Source: Sorangium cellulosum (GTDB lineage Bacteria > Myxococcota_A > Polyangia > Polyangiales > Polyangiaceae). Taken from it: a DNA stretch of 64,000 bases. Of this stretch, positions 35,906 through 44,426 are shown piece after piece. The stretch lies in NCBI RefSeq assembly GCF_004135735.1, contig NZ_CP012670.1, forward strand, positions 3,679,501 to 3,743,500. The letters are read 5' to 3'. Both the position numbers and the translations under genes were made by a program. Below the pieces are notes generated by a model. It was not told the origin of the DNA and ran no database searches. It worked only from the letters and a program-made list of their open reading frames with translations. Numbering within the stretch: position 1 is the first letter of the stretch; each line of letters opens with the position of its first letter.

Positions 35906-37036
35906 ATGGCCATTTCCAAGACCAGGAAGCCCGCGCCGGCGACCTCGCCGGCCGAGGCACCGATCGTTTCATCCACCACCGTCACCCTCGACGCGCTCGC
36001 GCGGGAGCTCGGCCCCGCGGACGGCGCGTTCGCCGCGCGGACGTACGCGGGGATCCCCGAGGAGGACCTCGTCGCGGAGGGGACGCGCATCGACTCGCAG
36101 AGCCTCATCGATGACGTGCCTCAGTTCGTCGCCTCGGCGCGGCGGATCCTGGGCTCGCTGTCGGAGGCGCAGCGCGGCAAGGTGCGCATGCCCGAGGCGC
36201 TCTTGCCGCTGCTCGTCGCCGAGGCGGGCAGGCTCCAGGCGATGAAGCGGTCGCACGACGCGGCGGCGACCGAGGTCGCGGGCGCGAGGGCGGCGCTCGA
36301 GGCGCAGGGGCGGAGCGCGATGCGCGACGGCATCGCCGAGCGGGATCTCTGCTACGACGGCCTGCGCAACGCGCTCGGCGCGCGCCGCATGGCGCGGGTC
36401 GACGCCGTCGTGGGGCGCGCGGATTCCCCCGAGAACCTCGCCAGGGGCCTCGAGGCGCTCGCGGCCTTCATCGACGAGACCCGTCGGGCCGACCCGGTGC
36501 AGGACGCGAAGCTCCTCGAGGACTACGGGGTCGGCGCCGAGTGCGCGGCCACGCTGCGGGCCACGGCGCAGCGGGTGCGCGGGACCGGCAGCGTCCAGAT
36601 CGACGCAGGGCGTCGGGTCACCCAGCGGGCGCTCGATCTCCAGGACGGGAGGGTCACGGTCGTGATCGAGAAGATCCTCCGCGCCTTCCGATCCGCGCGC
36701 CGGGTCGACGGGACCATCCTGGTTCCCGAGCTGAACAAGGCCGCCTGGATGTTCGAGGTCCGCTCCGGGAGCTCCGCCAAGAAAGCCTCGCCCGGCGGCG
36801 ACAAGCCCTCGGCCGGCGGAGACAAGCCCGCGCTCAGCGGAGACAGGCCCTCGGCCGGCGGAGACAAGCCCGCGCTCAGCGGAGACAGGCCCTCGGCCGG
36901 CGGAGACAAGCCCGCGCTCAGCGGAGACAGGCCCTCGGCCGGCGGAGACAAGCCCGCGCCTGGCGGAGGCGCGGCGCAGGGCGACGCGCCCTCGGTGCAG
37001 CCGACCATCCCACCGCTCCTCGGCGCTGACGGCTGA
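35906..37036 (+). CDS. Hypothetical protein with 14-residue repeats (376 aa)
   Basis: Not recognised. Residues ~25-290 look like a folded, mostly helical protein (IPEEDLVAEGTRIDSQSL, ESLVPQFVASARRILGSL-like DVPQFVASARRILGSL, RMPEALLPLLVAEAGRL, VTVVIEKILRAFRSARR). The last ~85 residues are a flexible tail of the repeated pair PALSGDRPSAGGDK. No signal peptide or membrane segment, so cytosolic. No Shine-Dalgarno is visible before the ATG (only CT-rich DNA), so initiation may be leaderless or weak. The stop lies 81 bp before the crcB-derived 37-bp array. Confidence 0.65.
   Translation: MAISKTRKPAPATSPAEAPIVSSTTVTLDALARELGPADGAFAARTYAGIPEEDLVAEGTRIDSQSLIDDVPQFVASARRILGSLSEAQRGKVRMPEALLPLLVAEAGRLQAMKRSHDAAATEVAGARAALEAQGRSAMRDGIAERDLCYDGLRNALGARRMARVDAVVGRADSPENLARGLEALAAFIDETRRADPVQDAKLLEDYGVGAECAATLRATAQRVRGTGSVQIDAGRRVTQRALDLQDGRVTVVIEKILRAFRSARRVDGTILVPELNKAAWMFEVRSGSSAKKASPGGDKPSAGGDKPALSGDRPSAGGDKPALSGDRPSAGGDKPALSGDRPSAGGDKPAPGGGAAQGDAPSVQPTIPPLLGADG
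36821..36964. repeat. 42-bp in-frame tandem repeat, ~3.4 copies
   Basis: Units start at 36821, 36863 and 36905 with a partial copy from 36947, almost identical, each coding 14 residues (PALSGDRPSAGGDK). Near-identity shows recent expansion; copy number is likely to differ between strains. Confidence 0.92.
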
Positions 37037-37117
37037 GCCGTACCCCCCGGACCGTGGGCGCCGCCTGCCGCGCCCTCCCGCCCGCGTCGGCCCGCCTTCC
37101 CGCCTTGTCCGCTTCAG

Positions 37118-37325
37118 CGCGCGACGAGCCGCCTCGCGACGAGGTGCGCGTCAGCGCGCGACGAGCCGCCTCGCGACGAGGTGCGCGTCAGCGCGCGACG
37201 AGCCGCCTCGCGACGAGGTGCGCGTCAGCGCGCGACGAGCCGCCTCGCGACGAGGTGCGCGTCAGCGCGCGACGAGCCGCCTCGCGACGAGGTGCGCGTC
37301 AGCTCGCGACGAGCCGCCTCGCGAC
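37118..37325. repeat. 37-bp tandem array derived from the 3' end of crcB
   Basis: Five units start at 37118, 37155, 37192, 37229 and 37266 (37 bp each, effectively identical), and a sixth, partial unit (37303-37325) lies inside the end of crcB. On the minus strand every unit repeats the last codons of crcB, its TGA stop and ~11 bases of downstream DNA. Each unit can fold as CCTCG-tcg-CGAGG. The array therefore grew from a gene 3' end, outward. Confidence 0.93.
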
Positions 37326-37682
37326 CACCATCCCGAGCACGCCGGCGAGCAGGCAGCCGACCAGCGTGATCACGATGTTCGCCAGCCCGGCCGCCCACGT
37401 CTTGTACTGGATGAGCCGGAGCGTCTCGTTGTTGAAGCTCGAGTACGTCGTGAACCCGCCCATCACCCCGGTGCTCAGGCCGAGGCGGAGCGTCGGCGAC
37501 AGCAGCTCCGTCGCCGCGGCGATCTCCCCGATGGCGCCGAGCAGGAACGACCCGAGCACGTTGACGGCGAGCGTTCCGTACGGAAAGTCGGCGCCGAAGC
37601 GCTGCTGACACCACGTCGACAGCCCGTAACGGGCGAGGGTGCCCGCCGCCCCGCCGATGCCGATCCAGAACCACCGCTCCAT
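37299..37682 (-). CDS. crcB: Fluoride channel Fluc/CrcB (127 aa)
   Basis: Small inner-membrane protein that exports fluoride as a dual-topology dimer. The start is the ATG at 37682, preceded by GAAGGTGA; an in-frame extension to 37757 is hydrophilic and lacks a site. Four membrane segments are visible. Family motifs: GIGGAAGTLARYGLS, VNVLGSFLLG, and GVMGGFTTYSSFNNE with the conserved Thr-Thr and Phe of the ion path. No fluoride riboswitch-like sequence was seen upstream. Its last codons and stop are the source of the 37-bp tandem array. Confidence 0.95.
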   Translation of the reverse strand: MERWFWIGIGGAAGTLARYGLSTWCQQRFGADFPYGTLAVNVLGSFLLGAIGEIAAATELLSPTLRLGLSTGVMGGFTTYSSFNNETLRLIQYKTWAAGLANIVITLVGCLLAGVLGMVVARRLVAS

Positions 37683-37768
37683 TCGTTTCACCTTCTCGCG
37701 CAGATCGCGTTCGTCGCGCGGCGACCTCTCCTTGCTTCCTCTCCGCCGCTGGCTCAAGGCTCATCCGG

Positions 37769-38239
37769 GTGAAGCGCCGCTTCAACACGACCGGCCCCTG
37801 CCGCCCTGATCTGCACTACATGATCCCGGCCGAGAGCCGGCTGCCCGAGGCCCCGGGCCTCGTCGAGCAGATGGGCTACTTCGTCGTGCACGCCCCGCGG
37901 CAGACCGGCAAGACCACCGCCCTGCGCGCGGTCGCCGAGCGGCTCACCGCGTCGGGCCGCCACGCCGCCGTCCTCTTCTCCTGCGAGGAGGGCGGCGCCG
38001 CCGGCGGCGACTACGGCTCCGCCCAGCGCCGCGCCCTCGAGCTCAAGGTGTGGCGCAAGGGCCAGAAGGACCCGCTCCGCGAGGGCCTCGCCCAGCTCGA
38101 CGACTACCTCGCGCGCCTGCGGCTGCGCCGCGGGACGCTCGTGATCTTCGACGCCCGCGGCCAGCTCGCCCGGACCCCGCCCCGGTTCGACGAGGCGACG
38201 ACCCCACGCGGCCGCCGCGCCACCGTGCTCCGCCTGTAG
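37769..38239 (+). CDS. P-loop ATPase with apparent internal deletion (156 aa)
   Basis: GTG start, divergent from crcB. The N-terminus RRFNTTGPCRPDLHYMIP, then FVVHAPRQTGKTTALRAVAE (Walker A ~42-50) matches an AAA-type ATPase family of ~500 residues that is common in Polyangiales. After LFSCEEGG the protein jumps, at about residue 90, to ELKVWRKGQKDPLREGLAQLDDYLARL and GTLVIFD, which in that family form the C-terminal nuclease-like end. About 300 residues including Walker B and the sensor region are missing, but the frame is kept. It is probably a non-functional remnant. The identity of the full-length family is from memory, not from a search. Confidence 0.6.
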   Translation: MKRRFNTTGPCRPDLHYMIPAESRLPEAPGLVEQMGYFVVHAPRQTGKTTALRAVAERLTASGRHAAVLFSCEEGGAAGGDYGSAQRRALELKVWRKGQKDPLREGLAQLDDYLARLRLRRGTLVIFDARGQLARTPPRFDEATTPRGRRATVLRL

Positions 38240-38291
38240 CGGCGCCGCTCCGCCCTCCGACGCCGCACCGCCCGGCGCGCCGCGCCCCGGC

Positions 38292-39212
38292 CTACTCCGC
38301 CGCCTTCCGGAACTCGATGACCGTGCCGCCCTCGCCCTCGCCGTCCGACGGCGCCGGCCGGTTCACCCGGGAGATGCGGTCCGGCGCCACGCCCGCCGCC
38401 GCGATGAACCCGCGCGCCTGCTCGTTGTCGCCGTACGCCAGATCGTCCGGCGTCCCCGACGCCACGACCCGCCCCTGGATCACGAGGAACGCCTGGTGCG
38501 CGATGCGGAACGTGCTCGCCATGTCGTGCGAGATCACCACGCTCGTCACCTTGTAGCGCTCCCGCGTCTCCTCGATCAGGTCGTCGACCATCCGGCTCGT
38601 CAGCGGATCGAGGCCGCTGGTCGGCTCGTCGTAGATGAGGATCTCGGGCTCGAGCATCAGCGCGCGCGCCAGGCCCACGCGCTTGCGCTGCCCGCCGGAG
38701 AGCTCCGACGGCATCCGGTCCTCCTTGTTCTCGAGGCCGAGCGAGTTCAGCATGCCCACGACCTTGTCGCGGATGTCCCGCTTCGACATGTGCTTGCGGT
38801 GCTCCCGCAGCGGGAACGCCACGTTGTCGAAGATCGTGAGCGAGTCGAGCAGCGCCGCGTACTGGAACACCATCCCGAACTTCTGGCGCACGCGGTTCAT
38901 CTCGTAGTCGTTCAGCGCGCCGATGTCCTCGCCGTCGACCCAGATGTGCCCGCTGGTCGGCTTCTCGAGGCCGATGAGCAGCCGGAGCAGCGTGGTCTTG
39001 CCGGCGCCCGACCCGCCGATGATCACCGCCGTCTCGGTCCGCCGGAGGTGCATCGTGATGCCGTGCAGCACCTTCGTCGCCCCGAACGATTTCTTGACGT
39101 CATCGACGAAGAGGTGATCCCCCGGTTGCCAGCCCGGCGGTCGCCCGCCGTCCTGCTTCGCCCCGGGGGCGGCCCCCTCCTGGGGGAGCTGGCTGGACGG
39201 CCTCCTCCACAT
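38292..39212 (-). CDS. ABC transporter ATP-binding protein, MlaF-like (306 aa)
   Basis: Resembles MlaF/Ttg2A, the ATPase of the retrograde phospholipid transporter that keeps outer-membrane asymmetry. Walker A IIGGSGAGKTT (66-74), Q-loop FGMVFQYAALLDSLTIFDNV, signature ELSGGQRKRVGLARAL, Walker B ILIYDEPTSGLDPLTS, and a switch His in SVVISHDM. The Y-A-A-L-L-D-S-L-T and GLDPLTS pattern is the MlaF type. Its usual partners (MlaE permease, MCE protein) are not adjacent here. A ~30-residue Pro/Gly-rich N-terminal extension is unusual. Confidence 0.88.
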   Translation of the reverse strand: MWRRPSSQLPQEGAAPGAKQDGGRPPGWQPGDHLFVDDVKKSFGATKVLHGITMHLRRTETAVIIGGSGAGKTTLLRLLIGLEKPTSGHIWVDGEDIGALNDYEMNRVRQKFGMVFQYAALLDSLTIFDNVAFPLREHRKHMSKRDIRDKVVGMLNSLGLENKEDRMPSELSGGQRKRVGLARALMLEPEILIYDEPTSGLDPLTSRMVDDLIEETRERYKVTSVVISHDMASTFRIAHQAFLVIQGRVVASGTPDDLAYGDNEQARGFIAAAGVAPDRISRVNRPAPSDGEGEGGTVIEFRKAAE

Positions 39213-39322
39213 CCGCAGCGTACGGTACCACGGAGGGGGCCCGCAGGGCGCCGATCGCCGTGCATCGCCGTAAGGGACAGCACGCGCTTGACGCGGCCGG
39301 GCATGGGACGGAAACGTTGCGC

Positions 39323-39610
39323 ATGACGGACGACCTACTGAAGGCAGCCCTCGACGCGGCGGAGGCCACGACCGACAAGGACGGCTGGGCCGAGCTCCCC
39401 GAAGGGCAAGCGCTGACGCTCTACGTCGCCCACGACGGCGTGGCGCTCCAGGTCGCCAAGATCGAGGCGATCCTCTCGGTGGACGGGCTCGTCCATGCCC
39501 GCAGCAGCAAGGGCGAGCTGTTCTTGCTGGCCCAGAAGGATGTGTTCGCCGTCGCCCTCGACGGCGGCGGCAAGGGAGCCTCGGCCAGGAAGGCCGGCTT
39601 CCTGGGCTGA
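39323..39610 (+). CDS. Small conserved-looking protein, unknown function (95 aa)
   Basis: The start is set at the ATG at 39323; an upstream in-frame ATG at 39260 adds only an unlikely 21-residue tail. Residues fold as helix-strand-strand: MTDDLLKAALDAAEATTDKD, ALTLYVAHDGVALQVAKIEAIL, VHARSSKGELFLLAQKDVFAVAL. It looks like a small ligand- or RNA-binding β fold, but no family is recognised. It precedes the CheR-like gene by 15 bp and is probably cotranscribed with it. Confidence 0.72.
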   Translation: MTDDLLKAALDAAEATTDKDGWAELPEGQALTLYVAHDGVALQVAKIEAILSVDGLVHARSSKGELFLLAQKDVFAVALDGGGKGASARKAGFLG

Positions 39611-39625
39611 GCGCGGCTGCCTCGC

Positions 39626-40477
39626 ATGACCCGACCGCCGAGAGGGGGAGCAGATCCCGCGGCGCGCTCCGCCGAGCGCGCCGTCGACCTGGCGCTCGCC
39701 GAGGTCGAGCGGCGGTACGGGCTCGGCCGCAGCCTCGCCGCGCCCGGGTGGGTGCGCGCGCGGGTCCTCACCATCCTGAACGGCGCGGCCGTGCGCGACG
39801 GCGTCTCCCCGCTCGTGGCCGCCGAGCGGCTCCAGGAGGACCGGCAGGCCATCGAGGAGATCGTCGGCGCGCTGCGCGTGGGCGAGACGCGCTTCTACCG
39901 CGATCCGATCACCTGGGAGGCCATCGCCTCCTCGATCCTGCCCAGGCTCCCGCCCGACCTGCCCATCGCGGGCCTCTCGGCGGGCTGCAGCACCGGCGAG
40001 GAGGCCTACACCCTCGGAATGGTCCTCGCGAGCGCGGGCCGCCGCTTCAGCGTGCTCGGGGTCGACCGCTCCGTCCCCGCGATCGAGGCGGCGCGCGAGG
40101 CCGTCTACTCGGCCGAGGCCGCCGAGCAGCTCCCCCCGGCGCTGGCGCAGCGGTACTGTGAGCTCAAGGGCGGCGCGCTGCACATCTGCCAGGAGCTCCG
40201 CGACGTCGTGTCGTTCGAGGTCTGCGATCTCGTCCATGCCGTGCCGACCGGCGGCTTCCAGATCATCTTCTTCAAGAACGTGCTCCTTTATCTCGCGGAG
40301 CCCGCCGGCGACGCGGTGGCCCGCCGCCTCGCGGCCGAGCTCGATCCGGGGGGGCTGCTCTTCCCGGCCGCGAGCGAGGCGCCGCGGCTGTGCGGCGCCG
40401 GCCTCACCCCGGTCAGGGTGAACGCGCAGGTCATCGCCTTCCGCGGCCCGGGCAATGAGAGGACCGGCTTTCCATGA
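39626..40477 (+). CDS. CheR-like SAM-dependent methyltransferase (283 aa)
   Basis: CheR enzymes methylate glutamates on chemoreceptors. The N-terminal CheR helix domain is followed by VGETRFYRDPITWEAI (~88-103), then SAM site GCSTGEEAYTLGMVLA (~119-134), VDRSVPAIEAAREAVY, and FKNVLLYL in place of the usual RNVLIYF. It lacks chemotaxis neighbours, so its substrate may not be a receptor. The stop overlaps the start of glnD (ATGA), so the two are made together; whether that links methylation to nitrogen sensing is unknown. Confidence 0.85.
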   Translation: MTRPPRGGADPAARSAERAVDLALAEVERRYGLGRSLAAPGWVRARVLTILNGAAVRDGVSPLVAAERLQEDRQAIEEIVGALRVGETRFYRDPITWEAIASSILPRLPPDLPIAGLSAGCSTGEEAYTLGMVLASAGRRFSVLGVDRSVPAIEAAREAVYSAEAAEQLPPALAQRYCELKGGALHICQELRDVVSFEVCDLVHAVPTGGFQIIFFKNVLLYLAEPAGDAVARRLAAELDPGGLLFPAASEAPRLCGAGLTPVRVNAQVIAFRGPGNERTGFP

Positions 40478-43347
40478 GCGTCGACATCCCGTCTCCGACC
40501 TCCAGGCCCAGCGGCCTCCACGAGATCCGCGCCGCGTACGCGCGCGAGCGCGCGGAGCTCGATCGAACCGCCCCGAGCGGCCCCTCGCCGGCCGCGGATC
40601 CCGCCGCGCTCGGGGTCGCGCTCGGGCGGCGTCACGCGCGCCTGCTCGACGATCTGCTGACCCGCCTCTTCCACCTGCTGCGCGACGCCGGCACCCCGAG
40701 CCGCGCCGCGTGGGACTCGGTCGCGATCGCCGGGGTCGGCGGCTACGGCCGCGGCGCCGTCGCGCTGCGCAGCGATCTCGACGTGCGCATCCTCGCCCGC
40801 GACGCCCAGCGCGCCGGCGCCATCGCGGACGCGCTGCTCTACCCGCTCTGGGACATGGGCGTCGCCGTGGGGCACCAGGTCGTCACCGTCGACGACCTCG
40901 TCGCGGGCGCGCGCGACGACCTGCCGACCGCGACGAGCCTGCTCGACTGGCGGCACGTGGTCGGCGACGCGTCGCTGTCGGAGTCGCTCTGGCAGCGCGC
41001 CATCACGGGCATCTTCGCGCACTCGGAGCTGCCCCGCTTCATCGAGCGGCTCGCGAAGGAGATCGCGCAGCGGCACGAGCGCTTCGGCGGCTCGGTCTAC
41101 CTCCTCGAGCCGGACGTGAAGAACGGCGCGGGCGGGCTGCGCGACGTCGACGTCGCCCGCTGGGCGGCGAAGGCGCGCTACGGCGTCGGCGAGTTCGGAG
41201 CGCTGGTCCGCTTCGGCGCGCTCGTCGCGCGCGAGGCCGAGGAGATCCGCGGCGCCGCGGAGATGCTCTGGCGCATCCGCAACCTCCTGCACGCCCACTC
41301 CGGGCGGCGGACCGACCGGCTGACGTTCGACGCGCAGGAGCTCTGCGCGGGCGCGCTCGGGTACAACACGGCCCCCGGCGCGGGGCCGGGCGAGGCCGCC
41401 GGGCGCGGCGCGCAGCCCGAGGACGAGCCCGCCGTGTCGCCCGAGGCGATCGAGCGGATGATGAGCGAGTACTACCGGAGCGCCCGGATCATCTCGCGCG
41501 GCCTCGACATGATCATCGCGCGCGCCACGCCGACGCTCACGCGGCGGCGCCGGCGCGACGAGGACCTCGGCGGCGGCGTCCGCCTCTTCGACGGCTGCGT
41601 CACGATGAGCGATCCGGATCTGTTGAAGACCGATCCGGCGCTCGCGCTGCGGCTCGTCTCCGAGGCCGTCGACCGCGGCGTGCCGCTCCTGCCCTACGCG
41701 CGCGGGGCGATCGCCCGCGCGGCCGGCGATCCGGCGTTCTCTGCGGCGCTGCGCGAGAGCCCGGAGGCCGCCGAGCGCTTCCGGGCCCTCGTCGCCACCT
41801 GCAAGGAGACCGCGCTCCAGGGCGGATCGGTCGTGCGCGAGCTGCACGACCTCGGCCTCCTGCTCGCGATGATCCCCGAGTTCCTGCCCGTGGTCGGGCG
41901 CGTCCACCACGACGTCTACCACGTGTACACCGTCGACGTGCACTCGGTCGCGGCGGTCGACCGGCTCGTCGCGCTCGTGCGCGGCGAGCTCGCGGGCGAG
42001 GGCGAGTTCGGGCTCGCGTGCCGCCTCGCCGCCGAGGCGACGCGGCCGACGATGCTGTTCTTCGCCACGCTCCTGCACGACGTGGGCAAGGCGATCGGCG
42101 GCACGGATCACAGCCGGCGCGGCGCCGAGATGGCGAGGCACATCCTGGAGCGGCTCGGCTTCCCTCCGGACGACGTCGACGAGGCGTGCCACCTCATCCT
42201 GAAGCACCTCGTGATGTACCTCATCGCGACGCGGCGCGACCTCGACGACCCCGCGACGATCTCGGAGTTCTGCCAGGAGGTGCACGGCCGCGAGGGGCTG
42301 CGCGACCTCTACCTGCTCACGGTCGCCGATCTGTCGACCACGAGCCCGACGGCGATGACGTCGTGGAAGGCGCGGATGCTCGACGAGCTCTACCTCGCCG
42401 CGGACGGCGCGCTGCGCGGGGCCCGGGACGACGGCGACGCGCTCGGCCTCGACGATCAGCGGATGGCCCGCGCGATCAGCGGCACCGTGAGCGCCCTCGA
42501 GGAGCTCCCCGCCCGGAGCGAGGCGGAGCGGCGCGCGCAGCGGGATTTCCTGGCCCGCTACCTCGCGTCGATGCCCGAGCGCTACCTGCTCGCGAACGGC
42601 CCGGCCGCGATCGCCGCGCACGCCGAGCTCGCGCGGCAGCAGCAGCGCCGCGGGAACGCGGTGTCGGTCGCGCTCGTGCCCTCGAGGCACCCGGAGGCCG
42701 CGGAGCTCTGCGTGGTCGCGCCGGATCGCCCCGGCTTGCTCGCGGCGATCACGGCGGCGCTCGCCGCGTCGCGCCTCGAGGTCCACGGCGCGCAGATCCA
42801 CTCGCGCGCGTGCGACGAGATCGAGCTGGAGGGCGCGCCGGTCCGCCCGAGGGCGGGCTCGGCCCCGCCGGCGGGCGTGCGCCTGCAGGCGGTCGACCTG
42901 TTCTGGGTGCGCGATCGCGGCGACGGGGTGGGCGGGGTGGCCCGCGCGATCCCGAAGCTCGTGGCCGACATCGAGGCGGTGCTCTCGGGCCGGATCTCCG
43001 GCGCCGAGCTCGCCAGGAAGCGCCGGGGCGGCGGGCTGCGCGAGCGCCCGACGCCGAAGGTGCGGACGCAGATCGCCATCGACGACCGCGCCTCGCACCA
43101 CACGGTGATCGAGATCCTCACGCGGGATCGCCCCGGCCTGCTCTTCGCGATCTCGGACGCGCTCTACCAGCTCGGCCTGTCGATCTCGGTCGCCAAGATC
43201 AACACGGAGGGGACGCGCGTGGCCGACGTGTTCTACGTGAGCGAGGCGGACGGGTCGAAGGTCGAGCACGGCGAGCGGGTGCAGGAGGTCGAGGCTCGGC
43301 TCCGCGCGGTGCTCCAGGGCATGGATGACGAAGGGAGTGTCGGATGA
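40474..43347 (+). CDS. glnD: Protein-PII uridylyltransferase/uridylyl-removing enzyme GlnD (957 aa)
   Basis: GlnD adds or removes UMP on the nitrogen-signalling PII proteins according to glutamine level. Domains in order: nucleotidyltransferase with GVGGYGRGAVALRSDLDV (~86-103, metal aspartates in SDLDV), a central helical region, the HD phosphohydrolase HDVGKAIGGTDHS (~535) with preceding histidines in VHHDVYHVYTVDVHS, and two C-terminal ACT glutamine-sensing domains (VVAPDRPGLLAAITAALAAS and ILTRDRPGLLFAISDALYQL). All expected parts are intact. The stop overlaps the next ATG by four bases. Confidence 0.97.
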   Translation: MSVDIPSPTSRPSGLHEIRAAYARERAELDRTAPSGPSPAADPAALGVALGRRHARLLDDLLTRLFHLLRDAGTPSRAAWDSVAIAGVGGYGRGAVALRSDLDVRILARDAQRAGAIADALLYPLWDMGVAVGHQVVTVDDLVAGARDDLPTATSLLDWRHVVGDASLSESLWQRAITGIFAHSELPRFIERLAKEIAQRHERFGGSVYLLEPDVKNGAGGLRDVDVARWAAKARYGVGEFGALVRFGALVAREAEEIRGAAEMLWRIRNLLHAHSGRRTDRLTFDAQELCAGALGYNTAPGAGPGEAAGRGAQPEDEPAVSPEAIERMMSEYYRSARIISRGLDMIIARATPTLTRRRRRDEDLGGGVRLFDGCVTMSDPDLLKTDPALALRLVSEAVDRGVPLLPYARGAIARAAGDPAFSAALRESPEAAERFRALVATCKETALQGGSVVRELHDLGLLLAMIPEFLPVVGRVHHDVYHVYTVDVHSVAAVDRLVALVRGELAGEGEFGLACRLAAEATRPTMLFFATLLHDVGKAIGGTDHSRRGAEMARHILERLGFPPDDVDEACHLILKHLVMYLIATRRDLDDPATISEFCQEVHGREGLRDLYLLTVADLSTTSPTAMTSWKARMLDELYLAADGALRGARDDGDALGLDDQRMARAISGTVSALEELPARSEAERRAQRDFLARYLASMPERYLLANGPAAIAAHAELARQQQRRGNAVSVALVPSRHPEAAELCVVAPDRPGLLAAITAALAASRLEVHGAQIHSRACDEIELEGAPVRPRAGSAPPAGVRLQAVDLFWVRDRGDGVGGVARAIPKLVADIEAVLSGRISGAELARKRRGGGLRERPTPKVRTQIAIDDRASHHTVIEILTRDRPGLLFAISDALYQLGLSISVAKINTEGTRVADVFYVSEADGSKVEHGERVQEVEARLRAVLQGMDDEGSVG

Positions 43348-44384
43348 ACGAGAGGTGGACGGCGCGCGCGGCGAGGGCCGCGGCGGGGCGGGGCGTTTCG
43401 ATCGTGGCGCTCGCGGCGTGCGCGGCGGCGTGCGGGGGCGCGCAGGAGCCCCCGCGCGAGGCGCTCTCCGCGGATCCTCCCCTCGGCGGCGACGAGGCGG
43501 CCCAGCAGGGCGCGTCGGCCACCGAGCTGGATCGGGGCATCGCCTACATCAAGAACGAGCGGTACGAGGACGCGAAGCGGCACCTCGAGAGGGCGCTCGA
43601 GCACGAGCCCGGGAGCGCCGAGGCGGCGTACTACCTCGGCCTCGCGCGCGAGAAGACGGGCGATCGCGCGGGCGCCGAGGCGTCGTACAAGAGGGCGCTC
43701 GAGGGCGATCCGAAGCTCGAGGCCGCCGCGCTGAACCTCGCGGCGCTCTACCTCGACGAGCCGCCGCGGCCGGACGACGCGATCGCGGTGCTCACGAGGG
43801 CGCTCGAGCAGGCGCCGGACCGGCCGGCGCTCCACCAGAACCTGGGTTACGCGTACGGCCTGAAGCGCGACGTCGCGAGCGCGAGCAAGCACTACGAGGC
43901 GTCGCTCAAGGCCGAGGACTCGGCCGCCACGCGCTTCGCGTACGGGGCGATGCTGCTCGAGGCCAGGGAGCTCGACCGGGCCGCGGCGGAGCTCAAGAAG
44001 GCGCTCGCCGCGACCGGCGACGACGTGGCGATGCTGGCGACGATCGGGCGGATGCTCGGCCCGGCGCGGGCGTACGCCGATTGCGTGGCGGCCTTCGATC
44101 GCGCCATCAAGCTGAAGCCGGAGGCGGAGTTCCACGTGCGCCGCGGCACGTGCCGCCACGAGCTCGGCGACGAGCCGGGGGCGCGCGCGGATTACCAGGC
44201 GGCGATCCAGGTGGACCCGCGCTTCGCGGCCGCGCACTACTACCTGGGGCTGTCGTACCTGGCCGACCGCAAGCCGCAGAGCGCGCTCGCGGCGCTGACC
44301 GAGGCGGGGAAGCTCGGGGGCGACAGCGAGATCGGCAAGCGCGCCCGCGCCAAGGTGAAGGAGCTCAGCGCGCGGCCCAGGTAG
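43344..44384 (+). CDS. TPR-repeat lipoprotein (346 aa)
   Basis: Coupled to glnD by a four-base overlap. The signal is lipoprotein-like (VALAACAAACGGAQEPP), with a Cys in the low 30s as a likely anchor. The rest is TPR: IAYIKNERYEDAKRHLERAL, AYYLGLAREKTGDRAGAEAS, PDDAIAVLTRALEQAPDR, AIKLKPEAEFHVRRGTCRHE, FAAAHYYLGLSYLADRKPQS, about eight repeats. TPRs bind other proteins, so an envelope scaffold is likely. Its coupling to the cytosolic GlnD is probably only genomic. Convergent with parB. Confidence 0.85.
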   Translation: MNERWTARAARAAAGRGVSIVALAACAAACGGAQEPPREALSADPPLGGDEAAQQGASATELDRGIAYIKNERYEDAKRHLERALEHEPGSAEAAYYLGLAREKTGDRAGAEASYKRALEGDPKLEAAALNLAALYLDEPPRPDDAIAVLTRALEQAPDRPALHQNLGYAYGLKRDVASASKHYEASLKAEDSAATRFAYGAMLLEARELDRAAAELKKALAATGDDVAMLATIGRMLGPARAYADCVAAFDRAIKLKPEAEFHVRRGTCRHELGDEPGARADYQAAIQVDPRFAAAHYYLGLSYLADRKPQSALAALTEAGKLGGDSEIGKRARAKVKELSARPR

Positions 44385-44426
44385 CCCGAGCGCGCGGCCC
44401 CGGCCGTCGGCCGTCGCCGTCAGCCG

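Noticed and set aside
37683..37768. Fluoride riboswitch before crcB
   Set aside because: No sequence like the conserved riboswitch core was seen on the crcB strand.
40288..43269. A 993-codon minus-strand frame
   Set aside because: Antisense shadow of glnD.
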